Source: UBA940 sp045613745
GTDB taxonomy: Bacteria > Bacteroidota > Bacteroidia > Bacteroidales > Rikenellaceae
Length of the DNA: 64,000 nt
Reading direction: 5' to 3'
NCBI GenBank assembly: GCA_045613745.1
Contig: JAZLBP010000001.1
Location: forward strand, 1-64,000
Shown here: positions 26,490 to 35,935 of the stretch, piece after piece
Position numbering within the stretch: position 1 is the first letter of the stretch
Layout of the letters: the number at the start of each line of letters is the position of its first letter
The notes under the pieces: generated by a model
The model's input: the letters and a program-made list of their open reading frames with translations, nothing else
The model's database searches: none
Told to the model about the DNA's origin: nothing
Made by a program: the position numbers and the translations under genes

Positions 26490-28322
26490 TTATAACTCTC
26501 TAATGCACTTATAGGTGGTTTGGAGCAGTGTTTTGCCGACATCCACCAACTCTTCCGCAACGGGAGGTTCCGACACCACGCGCGACGAGGTGCAGTCAAA
26601 CACCACGTTTTGGAGGCTGTCAACAACTCCGAATCCGTTATTGAAGGTGTAGTAACCAAAACTTCTGCGGCTGTCGGCCGAGAATATATCTCGACTCAGT
26701 TTATAGGCCGCGTGGTCGATACCCATCTGTGCGAGCAGTGTTGCGGCAAAGTCGCTCTGCGAACAGTACTTCTCGACCACCATAGGCTTGGCCACCGCAC
26801 CACCCAGCCACAGCATAGGTATTCGGTGACGGATAACGGCACTTGCACTCGCGCCATAGGGATATTTGTAGGCGTGGTCGGCAATGATTACAACAAGGGT
26901 ATTACTCCATTCGGGGCTTTGGCGCAGGCCCTCCACCACGCGTGCAATGCAGCTGTCGGCAAAGTACATCGAGTTGAGCATTTTGTCCTCAAACTCATTG
27001 ATAGGCACATCAAACGGCTCGTGACTCGACAGGGTTTGCCACACCGCGAGATAGGGTTTATCGCCTTGTTCCAACTCCGTAACGACACCCACAAAATAGT
27101 CGGCCAGCACATCGTCGGCATAGCCCCATTTAGAGGTGGGTGCATCGAAGTTCAAATCCTTGTAGGCCACCAAGCGCTCGAAGCCCGTACCATAAAGGTA
27201 CGACGCCATATTGGTGAAGTTCAAGTCGCCGCCGTGCACATAGGTCGTCGAGTATCCTTCGGCACGCAGACTACCCGCGATTGAGGGCAGGCGCGATGCG
27301 CGTTGCGGCTCCTTCATTATCGACATTGTGGGTTGAGAGCAGAATCCACTCAACGTTGCAAGTACACCTCGGTCGGTGCGGAACGACGCAGCTATCAGGT
27401 TCTCAAACCACACCGACTCCTCGCGCAGTCGTTGCAGGTTGGGCGCAACACTTCGGCCATCCACCACCTCGTCCATTGTCGAGCGGCCAAAGCTCTCGGC
27501 CAAAATCAGCACAATGTTGGGGCGTGAGGTTGTGAGCAGTTGCTGGGTCGAAGGGGCACTCTTGTCGGGGAAGATAGCCTCGGCCTGCTCGGCACAAAGT
27601 TCCTCGGCAAAGAAGTCGTATTGATCAAGGTTTTCGCCATCGGAAACAGACGACAGAAACGAGAATGCAGGATTCACAGCAGCGTGGTTGAGCACCGTCT
27701 TATCGTTGAAATAGACCTTCGACACGTTGGCTACGGCAGTTGTCACACCACCGCGAATAGCCAGAAAGTCCAAGCCCGCAAGAAGCAGAATCACAACCGA
27801 ATAGAGTATGCGACGCAACCAGTTGAAACGAATCTCGGAGTTATAGAACGGGCGGATGCGTTTGTACACCGACAGCGACAGCACGAAATAGGCGGCAGCC
27901 ACCACACACGTCACCACAAACTCCACCAGCGACACACTCGCCGCAGCCTCCTTGGGTGTCACCAGAAACTGCAACACCGAGCCGTCAAGCGGAAATCCCC
28001 AATATTTGTAGAGTCCGAGGTTGGATGCAAAACCTACGGCAATGATAGCCGCAGCAGTCAGACACCATCCGTAGCTGATTTTCTGCCACGCCTTGTGGGG
28101 CATCCACAGCGCGAGCAACATTATGAGTATGGGTAGAAGGCAGACATATCCCGCCATAGTTGCATCAAGGCTCAAACCGTGCAACACCACACCGGCCAGC
28201 TCCGACCACGAAGCATCGGCCACAAGCGAGGCGTACCACAGCAGGAACACAGGTTTTTGCAGCGCCGACAGCACCACTGTCGATGCAAAGAGCAGAAGTA
28301 CAAATACGATATTACGAATCAT
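26490..28322 (-). CDS. LtaS/OpgB-like membrane sulfatase-fold transferase
   Basis: 610 residues. Five hydrophobic segments in residues 1-190, then an extracytoplasmic alkaline-phosphatase/sulfatase-fold domain from about 267. Visible active-site elements are E276 in LILAESFGRS, candidate nucleophile T316 in SFRTDRG, a GGDLNF loop and IIADHAY near the end. Gram-positive relatives polymerise lipoteichoic acid; Gram-negative relatives move phosphoglycerol or phosphoethanolamine onto periplasmic glucans or lipid A. As this is a Gram-negative, the latter is more likely. The M23/LysM gene ends 37 bases upstream and lon precedes that, so all three may share transcription. Confidence 0.85.
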   Translation of the reverse strand: MIRNIVFVLLLFASTVVLSALQKPVFLLWYASLVADASWSELAGVVLHGLSLDATMAGYVCLLPILIMLLALWMPHKAWQKISYGWCLTAAAIIAVGFASNLGLYKYWGFPLDGSVLQFLVTPKEAAASVSLVEFVVTCVVAAAYFVLSLSVYKRIRPFYNSEIRFNWLRRILYSVVILLLAGLDFLAIRGGVTTAVANVSKVYFNDKTVLNHAAVNPAFSFLSSVSDGENLDQYDFFAEELCAEQAEAIFPDKSAPSTQQLLTTSRPNIVLILAESFGRSTMDEVVDGRSVAPNLQRLREESVWFENLIAASFRTDRGVLATLSGFCSQPTMSIMKEPQRASRLPSIAGSLRAEGYSTTYVHGGDLNFTNMASYLYGTGFERLVAYKDLNFDAPTSKWGYADDVLADYFVGVVTELEQGDKPYLAVWQTLSSHEPFDVPINEFEDKMLNSMYFADSCIARVVEGLRQSPEWSNTLVVIIADHAYKYPYGASASAVIRHRIPMLWLGGAVAKPMVVEKYCSQSDFAATLLAQMGIDHAAYKLSRDIFSADSRRSFGYYTFNNGFGVVDSLQNVVFDCTSSRVVSEPPVAEELVDVGKTLLQTTYKCIREL

Positions 28323-28359
28323 CTGCGGAATGGATTTTCGGTAGAGACAAGGGAGGGGG

Positions 28360-29397
28360 TTACCTCACGCGGAGTTTACGACCCACGCGCAGGGTGGTTT
28401 TCGAGCTTATGCCGTTGAGTTTGCAGATGGCGGTCACGCTTGTGCCATACTTGCGGGCAATGCCTCCAAGGGTGTCGCCCGAACGAATGGTATGGTACTT
28501 GGCGGCCTTCTCCTCGGCAGCCTTGGCAGCAGCCTCGCGGTCTTTGCGCTCAACTTCGGCAATGATAGCCTCCGAAACCGACGCGCTGTCGGCACCCGCA
28601 GCCAAAGCCGAAGGGTCAATCAGACTCTCGTCATCCTCCAAGCCCTCGGTGGCACGCGAACGTATGTTGAAGAACTTGCGCTCCAAAAGGAAGGTGCCAT
28701 ATTTGAGGTTACCCGTCTCGAAATCAATCAGATGTTGAGGGTCGAAGGTTTGGTCGCAGTAGCGCATCTCGAAGTGAAGGTGCGGACCACGGCTTCGTCC
28801 CGTGCTACCGCCATAGCCGATAATCTCGCCTGCCGCAACCCAGTCGCCAACCTTCACATTGTTGCGCGAAAGGTGGGCATAGTAGGTCTCCAAACCGTTG
28901 GGGTGACGCAGGATGATAAGGTTACCGAAACCACCCGTATTGTAGTTGGAGTAGCGCACTCGGCCGGGGAAGGTGGCATAGATAGGCTCACCCGTTTTGA
29001 GTCCCAAGTCGATACCGTTGTGGTTGCGACGGCCACGCGGACCATATTTCGACACGATGCGTCCCATCACGGGGCAGTGGTAGTCGTCGAGAGTCTCCAA
29101 TACCTTGACCTCAATCTCTTCGGGAAGGTCTTTGAGTTCGATATCGCGATAGGCAAAGATTTTGAGAGTATCCCAACGACTTGTAAACACCTCGCCCTGC
29201 GCCCACTCACTGCGGCGCGAGTCGAGGTATTTGTAGGTCATGTCGGAATACAACACCAGACTGACACCATTGCGGTCGGTTGCAACGGTGTCGATGGGTT
29301 GATGCGGACGCGCACTCAACGATATGGTCGGGCGTTGCTGCGCCTCGGCTCCAAGCCAGCACACAATCGCCACAAGAATCGCTACTAACCTTCTCAT
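28360..29397 (-). CDS. Exported M23 metallopeptidase with C-terminal LysM domain
   Basis: 345 residues. Signal peptide (LVAILVAIVCWLGAEAQ), a central M23/LytM domain with the zinc motif RRNHNGIDLGL and HLHFEM, and a LysM peptidoglycan-binding module at the C-terminus (HTIRSGDTLGGIARKYG). It should cut or help remodel cell-wall cross-links, or activate amidases as NlpD/EnvC proteins do if catalytically weak; here the HxxxD and HxH residues are intact. It ends just before the LtaS-like gene and starts 3 bases after the lon stop. Confidence 0.92.
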   Translation of the reverse strand: MRRLVAILVAIVCWLGAEAQQRPTISLSARPHQPIDTVATDRNGVSLVLYSDMTYKYLDSRRSEWAQGEVFTSRWDTLKIFAYRDIELKDLPEEIEVKVLETLDDYHCPVMGRIVSKYGPRGRRNHNGIDLGLKTGEPIYATFPGRVRYSNYNTGGFGNLIILRHPNGLETYYAHLSRNNVKVGDWVAAGEIIGYGGSTGRSRGPHLHFEMRYCDQTFDPQHLIDFETGNLKYGTFLLERKFFNIRSRATEGLEDDESLIDPSALAAGADSASVSEAIIAEVERKDREAAAKAAEEKAAKYHTIRSGDTLGGIARKYGTSVTAICKLNGISSKTTLRVGRKLRVR

Positions 29398-29400
29398 TGT

Positions 29401-31830
29401 CTATTTATTGAGAGCCAAAGCCAGCACCTCGTCGTTGGTGCGAACATAGTGGAAGGTCAGACCTTCGACATACTCGGGTTTGATGTCGGCGATATCCTTG
29501 CGGTTATCTTCGCTCAGGATGATGTCGGTAATACCTGCACGTTTGGCTGCCAGAATCTTCTCCTTGATTCCGCCCACAGGCATTACGCGGCCACGCAGAG
29601 TGGTCTCGCCGGTCATAGCCAGACGCTCGCGGATAGTGCGGCCCGTAAAGGTCGATGCAATCGAGGTCACCATAGTGATACCTGCGCTGGGGCCGTCCTT
29701 GGGAATAGCACCCTCGGGAACGTGGATATTGATGTCGAATTTCGAAAAACGCTCCTTGTCGATACCCAGCTCCTCGTAGTGAGCCTTCACCCACTCGTAG
29801 GCGATGGTAGCCGACTCCTTCATTACGGTGCCGAGGTTACCCGTCAGGCTGATGTCGCCCTTGCCGGGGGTCAGCAGCGACTCGATGTAGAGGATGTCGC
29901 CACCCACCTCGGTCCACGCCAGACCTGTAACCACACCTACCATACCTGCCACCTCGTAGCTATCCTCGCGGAAGCGGGGCATACCCAGAATCTTCTCGAC
30001 ATCCTCGGCGCTGATTGCGGGCGAGAATTGCTCCTCCATACCGATTTGTTTTGCACGATAGCGGGCAATCTTAGCCAGCGACTTGTCCAAAAGACGCACA
30101 CCCGACTCGCGGGTATATTGCGAGATGATTTTCTCGATTACAGCAGGCTCGATGGTCAGGCTCTCGGCAGGTACGCCGTGTGCCTCGTTTTGTTTGGCAA
30201 TCAAGTGGTTGGTTGCGATTTGCACCTTGTCCTCCAATATATAGCCGGGGATATTAATCATCTCCATACGGTCGCGCAGAGCGGGGGGAACATTGCCGAT
30301 GTTGTTGGCAGTGGCAATGAACAGCACCTTGCTCAGGTCGTACTCCATATCGAGGTAGTTGTCGTGGAAAGTTGTGTTTTGCTCGGGATCCAGCACCTCC
30401 AACAGCGCCGATGCGGGGTCGCCGTGATTGCTTTGGCCTGTTTTGTCCACCTCGTCGAGGATGATGACGGGGTTCGACGAGCCACACTTTGCAATGGTCT
30501 TGATGATTCGACCGGGCATTGCGCCGATGTAAGTACGGCGGTGACCGCGAATCTCGGCCTCATCGTGCAGACCACCCAGCGAGATACGGCCGAACTTACG
30601 ACCCAACGACTCGGCAACACTGCGTCCGAGCGAGGTTTTACCTACTCCCGGAGGGCCATACAAACACAGAATGGGCGACTTCAAATCGCCTTTCAGCTTG
30701 ATTACGGCCAAGTGTTCGAGGATGCGGTCTTTGACCTCCTCCAAACCGAAGTGGTCGCGATCCAGACGCTCACGAGCCTGCACCAAGTCGAGGTTGTCCT
30801 CGGTGGTTTGGTTCCAAGGCAGATCCAGCATCAACTCCAAGTAGGTCATCTGCACCGAGTACTCGGCGATGGCGGGGTTGAGTCGCTCCAATTTGGCAAG
30901 CTCCTTCTCGAAGAGTTCGCCCACCTCTGTGCTCCATTGTTTCTCTTTGGCACGCTCGCGCAGACGCTCCACATCGCCTCCGTCGCCATCGGCACCAAGC
31001 TCGTCCTGAATGGTGCGGATTTGTTGTTGCAGGAAGTAGTCGCGTTGTTGTTTGTCGAGGTCTTGTTTGACCTTATTTTGAATCTCGTTTTTGAGTTCGG
31101 CCAGCTGTTGCTCCTTAACCAGAATTTCGAGCAGACGGCGGGCACGAATCAGCAGACCCGGAGCCTCCAACAAGTGTTGGCGGTCGGCGTCCGAGAAGTC
31201 CATATTGGTACAGATGAAGTTAATCAGGCTGCGACGCGAGTCGATGTTCTTGATTGCAAACACCGCCTCCTTGGGCATACCCGACGACATATTGATGATA
31301 CCCAGCGCCACATCGCGAATCGAGTCCACCAGCGCCTCGAACTCCACATTATCTTTTTCGGGAGTCCAATCCTTGATGGGAGTAACGGTGGCCTTGAAGA
31401 AGGGCTCACTTGACAAAAACTCCTTAATCTCAATCTTTTCGAGTCCGTGCAGGATTACGGTCAGGTTGCCGTTGGGCATCTCCAAAATCTTCAGAATCTT
31501 GGCAGCGGTACCGATGCGATACATATCGCCGGGGCCGGGAACCTCAACGTCGCTCTCCTTTTGGAGCACCGCACCCAGCAGTCCGCCGTTTTGCTCGACA
31601 TCGCGTACGAGTTTCATCGACTTCTCGCGACCCACAGTGATGGGAGTAATCGAGCCGGGGAACATCACCGAGCTACGCAGGGTAAGTATAGGCAACACCT
31701 CGGGGATGACCGTACCTGTGGGCAACTCATCGTCGTCGCCACCGGTAATGGGAATCACCTGATGCGAGCCGTCAAGCATATCCGAAATGCTCGACAGGTC
31801 TTCAATTTCTACTTTTATCTTCTTATCCAT
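29401..31830 (-). CDS. lon: ATP-dependent Lon protease
   Basis: Cytoplasmic AAA+ serine protease for damaged and regulatory proteins. 809 residues: N-terminal substrate domain, coiled-coil region, AAA+ module with Walker A GPPGVGKTS, and the protease domain with catalytic S715 in KDGPSAGIT and K758 in GGIKEK, 43 residues apart as in the family. The N-terminal domain starts late, after about 45 extra residues rich in Ser/Asp. Transcribed divergently from valS. Confidence 0.97.
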   Translation of the reverse strand: MDKKIKVEIEDLSSISDMLDGSHQVIPITGGDDDELPTGTVIPEVLPILTLRSSVMFPGSITPITVGREKSMKLVRDVEQNGGLLGAVLQKESDVEVPGPGDMYRIGTAAKILKILEMPNGNLTVILHGLEKIEIKEFLSSEPFFKATVTPIKDWTPEKDNVEFEALVDSIRDVALGIINMSSGMPKEAVFAIKNIDSRRSLINFICTNMDFSDADRQHLLEAPGLLIRARRLLEILVKEQQLAELKNEIQNKVKQDLDKQQRDYFLQQQIRTIQDELGADGDGGDVERLRERAKEKQWSTEVGELFEKELAKLERLNPAIAEYSVQMTYLELMLDLPWNQTTEDNLDLVQARERLDRDHFGLEEVKDRILEHLAVIKLKGDLKSPILCLYGPPGVGKTSLGRSVAESLGRKFGRISLGGLHDEAEIRGHRRTYIGAMPGRIIKTIAKCGSSNPVIILDEVDKTGQSNHGDPASALLEVLDPEQNTTFHDNYLDMEYDLSKVLFIATANNIGNVPPALRDRMEMINIPGYILEDKVQIATNHLIAKQNEAHGVPAESLTIEPAVIEKIISQYTRESGVRLLDKSLAKIARYRAKQIGMEEQFSPAISAEDVEKILGMPRFREDSYEVAGMVGVVTGLAWTEVGGDILYIESLLTPGKGDISLTGNLGTVMKESATIAYEWVKAHYEELGIDKERFSKFDINIHVPEGAIPKDGPSAGITMVTSIASTFTGRTIRERLAMTGETTLRGRVMPVGGIKEKILAAKRAGITDIILSEDNRKDIADIKPEYVEGLTFHYVRTNDEVLALALNK

Positions 31831-31854
31831 ATATTTCTAATCCCTAAAACTGCG

Positions 31855-31862
31855 CAAAGGTA
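31855..31862 (-). promoter_or_regulatory. -7 box (TACCTTTG) of lon
   Basis: TACCTTTG on the minus strand at 31862-31855; the leader to the lon ATG is about 18 bases. No heat-shock CIRCE-type inverted repeat was seen nearby. Confidence 0.6.
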
Positions 31863-31905
31863 GTATTTTTTCTGCGAAAAATCTCACATTCTCACTCAAA
31901 ACCGC

Positions 31906-31913
31906 TATCTTTG
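31906..31913 (+). promoter_or_regulatory. -7 box (TATCTTTG) of valS
   Basis: TATCTTTG at 31906-31913, followed after about 35 bases by the valS ATG at 31949. Back-to-back with the lon promoter. Confidence 0.6.
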
Positions 31914-31948
31914 CACATTGTGAATATAATTTAACACGCTATAAACGT

Positions 31949-34693
31949 ATGGCATTAGCAGATAAGTATGTCCCCGGGGACATTGAAGGCAAGTGGTACG
32001 AGCGTTGGGAAAGCACCAACATCTTCCACTCGACCCCCGACAACCGTGAACCTTATACAATTGTTATTCCGCCCCCCAACGTGACGGGTATGCTCCACAT
32101 GGGCCACATGCTCAACAACACTCTGCAAGATGTGTTGGTGCGCCGCGCACGTATGATGGGCAAAAACGCCTGCTGGGTACCCGGTACCGACCACGCAAGT
32201 ATCGCTACCGAGGCCAAGGTGGTAAAGAAACTCGCCGAGCAAGGTATTCGCAAAAGCGACCTGTCGCGTGAGGAGTTCTTGGAGCACGCTTGGGATTGGA
32301 CCCGCGAGCACGGCGGTATCATCCTCAAACAGCTGCGCAAACTCGGCGCTTCGTGCGACTGGGACCGCACCTCGTTCACTATGGACGAGATTCGCAGCGA
32401 GAGCGTAATCAAAGTGTTTGTTGACCTCTACAACAAGGGCCTCATCTATCGTGGTCTGCGTATGGTGAACTGGGACCCCAAAGCCCAAACTGCGCTGAGC
32501 AACGAGGAGGTTATCTACAAAGAGGAGCAGAGCAAACTCTACTACCTGCGCTACTATGTTGACGAGCCCGCGGGCAGCACCGATGGCCAGGAGGCAGATG
32601 CAGTGACTCTGGCCCCCGACGCACCGTTCGACCCCACCGTCAAACATCAAATTCTGCACCGCGATGCCCAAGGTCGCCGCTACGCTGTGGTTGCTACCAC
32701 TCGTCCCGAGACCATTATGGGTGACACCGCGATGTGTATCAACCCCAAAGACCCCAAGAACAGCTGGCTCAAAGGCAAACGCGTGATTGTACCTCTGGTT
32801 GGCCGTTCGATTCCCGTTATCGAGGACCGCTATGTCGAAATCGAGTTCGGTACAGGTTGCTTGAAGGTAACTCCCGCACACGACACCAATGACTATATGC
32901 TGGGTAAAACCCACTCACTCGAAACCATCGACATCTTCAACCCCGACGCTACCATCAGCGAGGCAGCAGGTATGTACGTTGGTATGGATCGCGAGGATGT
33001 TCGTCGCCAAATCGTTATCGACATCGAGGCTGCAGGTCTGATGGAGAAGGTCGAGAACTATGTCAACAAAGTTGGCTACTCGGAGCGTAACCCTTCGACT
33101 GCTGTTGAGCCCCGTCTGTGTATGCAGTGGTTCCTCGCGATGCAACACTTTGCCGACATCGCCCTTCCTCCCGTAATGAACGACGAGTTGAAGTTCTATC
33201 CCTCGAAATACAAAACCACCTACAAAAACTGGCTCGAGAACATCCAAGACTGGTGTATCAGCCGTCAATTGTGGTGGGGTCACCGTATCCCCGCCTACTT
33301 CCTGCCCGCAGGCGAAGGCGAGGAGCGTTTCGTAGTTGCCGAAACCGCAGAGAAAGCTCTCGAACTCGCACGCGCAATCGCTGGTTATGAGAATATCACC
33401 ATCGAGGAGCTTCGTCAAGACGAGGATGCACTCGACACTTGGTTCAGCTCGTGGTTGTGGCCTGTGTCGCTGTTCGACGGCATCAACAACCCCGGCAACG
33501 AGGAGATTAACTATTACTACCCCACCAGCGACTTGGTGACCGGTCCCGATATTATCTTCTTCTGGGTAGCCCGTATGATTATGGCAGGCTACGAGTACAA
33601 CGGTGATATGCCCTTCCGCAACGTTTACTTCACAGGTATCGTGCGCGACAAGTTGGGCCGCAAGATGAGCAAATCGCTCGGTAACTCGCCCGACCCGCTC
33701 GACCTGATTGCCAAATATGGTGCCGATGGTGTTCGTTGCGCGATGTTGCTGTGTACCAGCGCAGGTAACGACCTGATGTTCGACGAGACTCTGTGCGAGC
33801 AAGGCCGTAACTTCGCCAACAAGATTTGGAACGCCTACCGTCTGGTTGGTGGTTGGAGTATCGACGAGTCGCTCGCCCAAACCGAGGGTAATGCAATGGC
33901 CATCAAGTGGTTTGACGCAACCCTCAAAAAGGCTGTTGCCGAAATGGACGACCACTTTGCACAATACCGCATCTCGGACGCACTCAAAACCGTTTACCGT
34001 CTGTTCTGGGACGACTTCTCGGGCTGGTATCTCGAGATGGTGAAACCCGCCTACCAAGCGCCCATCGACGCGGCTACTATGGAGGCAACCCGCGGTTTCT
34101 TCGACAAGCTGCTGCGTCTGCTGTCGCCCTTTATGCCCTTCATCACCGAGGAGTTGTGGCAAGACCTCGCGCCCCGTGGCGAGGAGAGCCTCTGCTTGGC
34201 AGCAATGCCCGCAGTCGAGGAGTGGGACAACACTCTGATCGAGAACTTCGGCCCCGTAGGTGAGGCTGTGAGCGCAGTGCGTGCTATCCGCAAGAGCAAA
34301 AACATCCCCAACCGCGAGCCTCTGGCACTGAAAGTTATCTGCGATGACAACTACCACACCGAGTTCGAGCCTCTGCTCATCAAGATGGCAGGTCTTTCGG
34401 GCGTGGAGTACGTCACCGAGAAGGACGCTACCGCCGAGAGCTTTATGGTTAAGACCACCCAATACTTCGTGCCTATGAGCGAGCAGATCGACGTCGAGGC
34501 CGAGTTGGAGAAGCTCAATAAGGACCTCGCATACTTCGAGGGCTTCCTTGCAGGCGTAATGAAGAAACTCGGCAACGAGCGCTTTGTGTCGTCGGCTCCC
34601 GCCAAGGTTGTGGAGACCGAGCATGCCAAGAAACGCGACGCCGAGGCCAAGATTGCCGCTATCAAGGAGCGTCTTGCTGCCCTTAGCAAATAG
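31949..34693 (+). CDS. valS: Valyl-tRNA synthetase
   Basis: Charges tRNA-Val. 914 residues with the HIGH signature HMGH in PPPNVTGMLHMGH, the editing domain (TTRPETIMGDTA), KMSKS in RKMSKSLGNSPDP and a C-terminal coiled-coil arm (EAELEKLNKDLAYFE). A single gene with its own promoter; two hairpins follow, the second a terminator. Confidence 0.98.
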   Translation: MALADKYVPGDIEGKWYERWESTNIFHSTPDNREPYTIVIPPPNVTGMLHMGHMLNNTLQDVLVRRARMMGKNACWVPGTDHASIATEAKVVKKLAEQGIRKSDLSREEFLEHAWDWTREHGGIILKQLRKLGASCDWDRTSFTMDEIRSESVIKVFVDLYNKGLIYRGLRMVNWDPKAQTALSNEEVIYKEEQSKLYYLRYYVDEPAGSTDGQEADAVTLAPDAPFDPTVKHQILHRDAQGRRYAVVATTRPETIMGDTAMCINPKDPKNSWLKGKRVIVPLVGRSIPVIEDRYVEIEFGTGCLKVTPAHDTNDYMLGKTHSLETIDIFNPDATISEAAGMYVGMDREDVRRQIVIDIEAAGLMEKVENYVNKVGYSERNPSTAVEPRLCMQWFLAMQHFADIALPPVMNDELKFYPSKYKTTYKNWLENIQDWCISRQLWWGHRIPAYFLPAGEGEERFVVAETAEKALELARAIAGYENITIEELRQDEDALDTWFSSWLWPVSLFDGINNPGNEEINYYYPTSDLVTGPDIIFFWVARMIMAGYEYNGDMPFRNVYFTGIVRDKLGRKMSKSLGNSPDPLDLIAKYGADGVRCAMLLCTSAGNDLMFDETLCEQGRNFANKIWNAYRLVGGWSIDESLAQTEGNAMAIKWFDATLKKAVAEMDDHFAQYRISDALKTVYRLFWDDFSGWYLEMVKPAYQAPIDAATMEATRGFFDKLLRLLSPFMPFITEELWQDLAPRGEESLCLAAMPAVEEWDNTLIENFGPVGEAVSAVRAIRKSKNIPNREPLALKVICDDNYHTEFEPLLIKMAGLSGVEYVTEKDATAESFMVKTTQYFVPMSEQIDVEAELEKLNKDLAYFEGFLAGVMKKLGNERFVSSAPAKVVETEHAKKRDAEAKIAAIKERLAALSK

Positions 34694-34706
34694 TTTGCTA
34701 CAATGC

Positions 34707-34729
34707 GGGTTGGGCTTCGGGCCCAACCC
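34707..34729 (+). other. GC-rich hairpin after valS
   Basis: GGGTTGGGC (34707-34715) pairs with GCCCAACCC (34721-34729) around a five-base TTCGG loop. There is no T-run, so it is not a classic terminator; it may protect the 3' end. Confidence 0.5.
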
Positions 34730-34745
34730 CAACCTATAAAAACGC

Positions 34746-34785
34746 AATAGGCTGTCCGCACTGGACAGCCTATTGTGTTTTATTT
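34746..34785. terminator. Bidirectional terminator between valS and the glycosyltransferase gene
   Basis: A 12-base-pair stem AATAGGCTGTCC/GGACAGCCTATT (34746-34757 and 34763-34774), then a T-rich stretch on the plus strand and TTTTTAT on the minus strand. Confidence 0.8.
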
Positions 34786-34795
34786 ATATAAGGTA

Positions 34796-35935
34796 TTACT
34801 TTCGGGCAGAGTCGATAAGTGCATCGACGGCTTGATCCCAACTGAAACGTTTTTTCTCTTCGGGCATCGAGGCCACCATCGGTGCGTGGAGCTCGTCGTG
34901 CCAGAAACGCGACAAGGCGTCGGCGATACCCTCGACCGAAGGCTCGCACACCAAGCCCGTGCGCTCGTTGATAACAATCTCGCCCAAGCCGCCAACGTCG
35001 GTGGCAATCATCGGAACATCGAAGTTGTAGGCAATCTGCGTCACTCCACTTTGGGTTGCGGTGCGATAGGGCAACACCAGCGCGTCGGTCAGCGAGAAGT
35101 AGAGGGGCACCTGCTCGTCGGGCACAAACCAGTCGTGCAGCAGGATGTCGTCGGCAAGTCCGAGTCGCTCAATTTGCTCGGTGTAGGGGCGCTTGTCGGT
35201 GTAGAACTCGCCCGCAACAATCAGTCGGCGACCCTCGGTCTTACCCTCGGCTTTGAGCTTGGCCCACGCGTCGAGCAGCATATCCAAACCCTTGTAGTCG
35301 CGAATAAGTCCAAAGAAGAGCATATAATCCACTTCGGGATTGAGTCCCAAGCGGTTGCAGGCCTCGCGGCGGTCGATGCGCTGACCAAAATTCTCGAATA
35401 TGGGGTGCGGCGAATAGACACACTTCTGACCGCGAGTGAACTCGGCGAGGGTGCGTCCCACGTCGTGCGACATATAGACAAAGCCATCGACACTATTCAC
35501 AAAATAGCGGGTCAGCATCGAGTCGAACCAGTGGTGTTCGTGGGGCACAACATTGTCGATTTGGCACACCACGCGAGTGCGACCGTTACCCCTTGCAATG
35601 CGAGCTATGGTACCGAAGCAGGGAGCCATAAAGGGAGTCCAATACTTCAATACCAGCAGGTCGGGAGCCTCGCGGCGGATGAGCTGCCCCACCTTAATCC
35701 AGTTGAGCGGGTTGACGGTACTCACACAGCGCGTAATCCTGACATCTTGGGGTGGCTCGCCATCGCGGTATTGGCTCTTGCCGGGGAACAGCAGCGAGGG
35801 GTATTGCACCGTAAAGGTGAGCACCTCGGCAGCGTCGCCGCGCTTGTTGAAGGTGCGGGCGAGGGTCTCCATAATGGAGGCAAGACCTCCGCGATAGGGA
35901 TATGCAGGGCCGAGTATGGTTACTTTGAGGCTCAT
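34796..35935 (-). CDS. GT4-family glycosyltransferase
   Basis: 379 residues, GT-B fold of the GT4/GT1 group. The N-terminal half begins with VTILGPAYPYRGGLAS; the C-terminal half has FFGLIRDYKGLDMLL, the ADALVLPYR loop and the nucleotide-sugar region ending in the EX7E-like segment near GGLGEIV. Acts on the cytoplasmic side in glycan synthesis; acceptor unknown. Its ATG overlaps the dsbD stop by four bases, so it is translationally coupled to dsbD. Last gene of a three-gene minus-strand unit. Confidence 0.88.
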   Translation of the reverse strand: MSLKVTILGPAYPYRGGLASIMETLARTFNKRGDAAEVLTFTVQYPSLLFPGKSQYRDGEPPQDVRITRCVSTVNPLNWIKVGQLIRREAPDLLVLKYWTPFMAPCFGTIARIARGNGRTRVVCQIDNVVPHEHHWFDSMLTRYFVNSVDGFVYMSHDVGRTLAEFTRGQKCVYSPHPIFENFGQRIDRREACNRLGLNPEVDYMLFFGLIRDYKGLDMLLDAWAKLKAEGKTEGRRLIVAGEFYTDKRPYTEQIERLGLADDILLHDWFVPDEQVPLYFSLTDALVLPYRTATQSGVTQIAYNFDVPMIATDVGGLGEIVINERTGLVCEPSVEGIADALSRFWHDELHAPMVASMPEEKKRFSWDQAVDALIDSARK

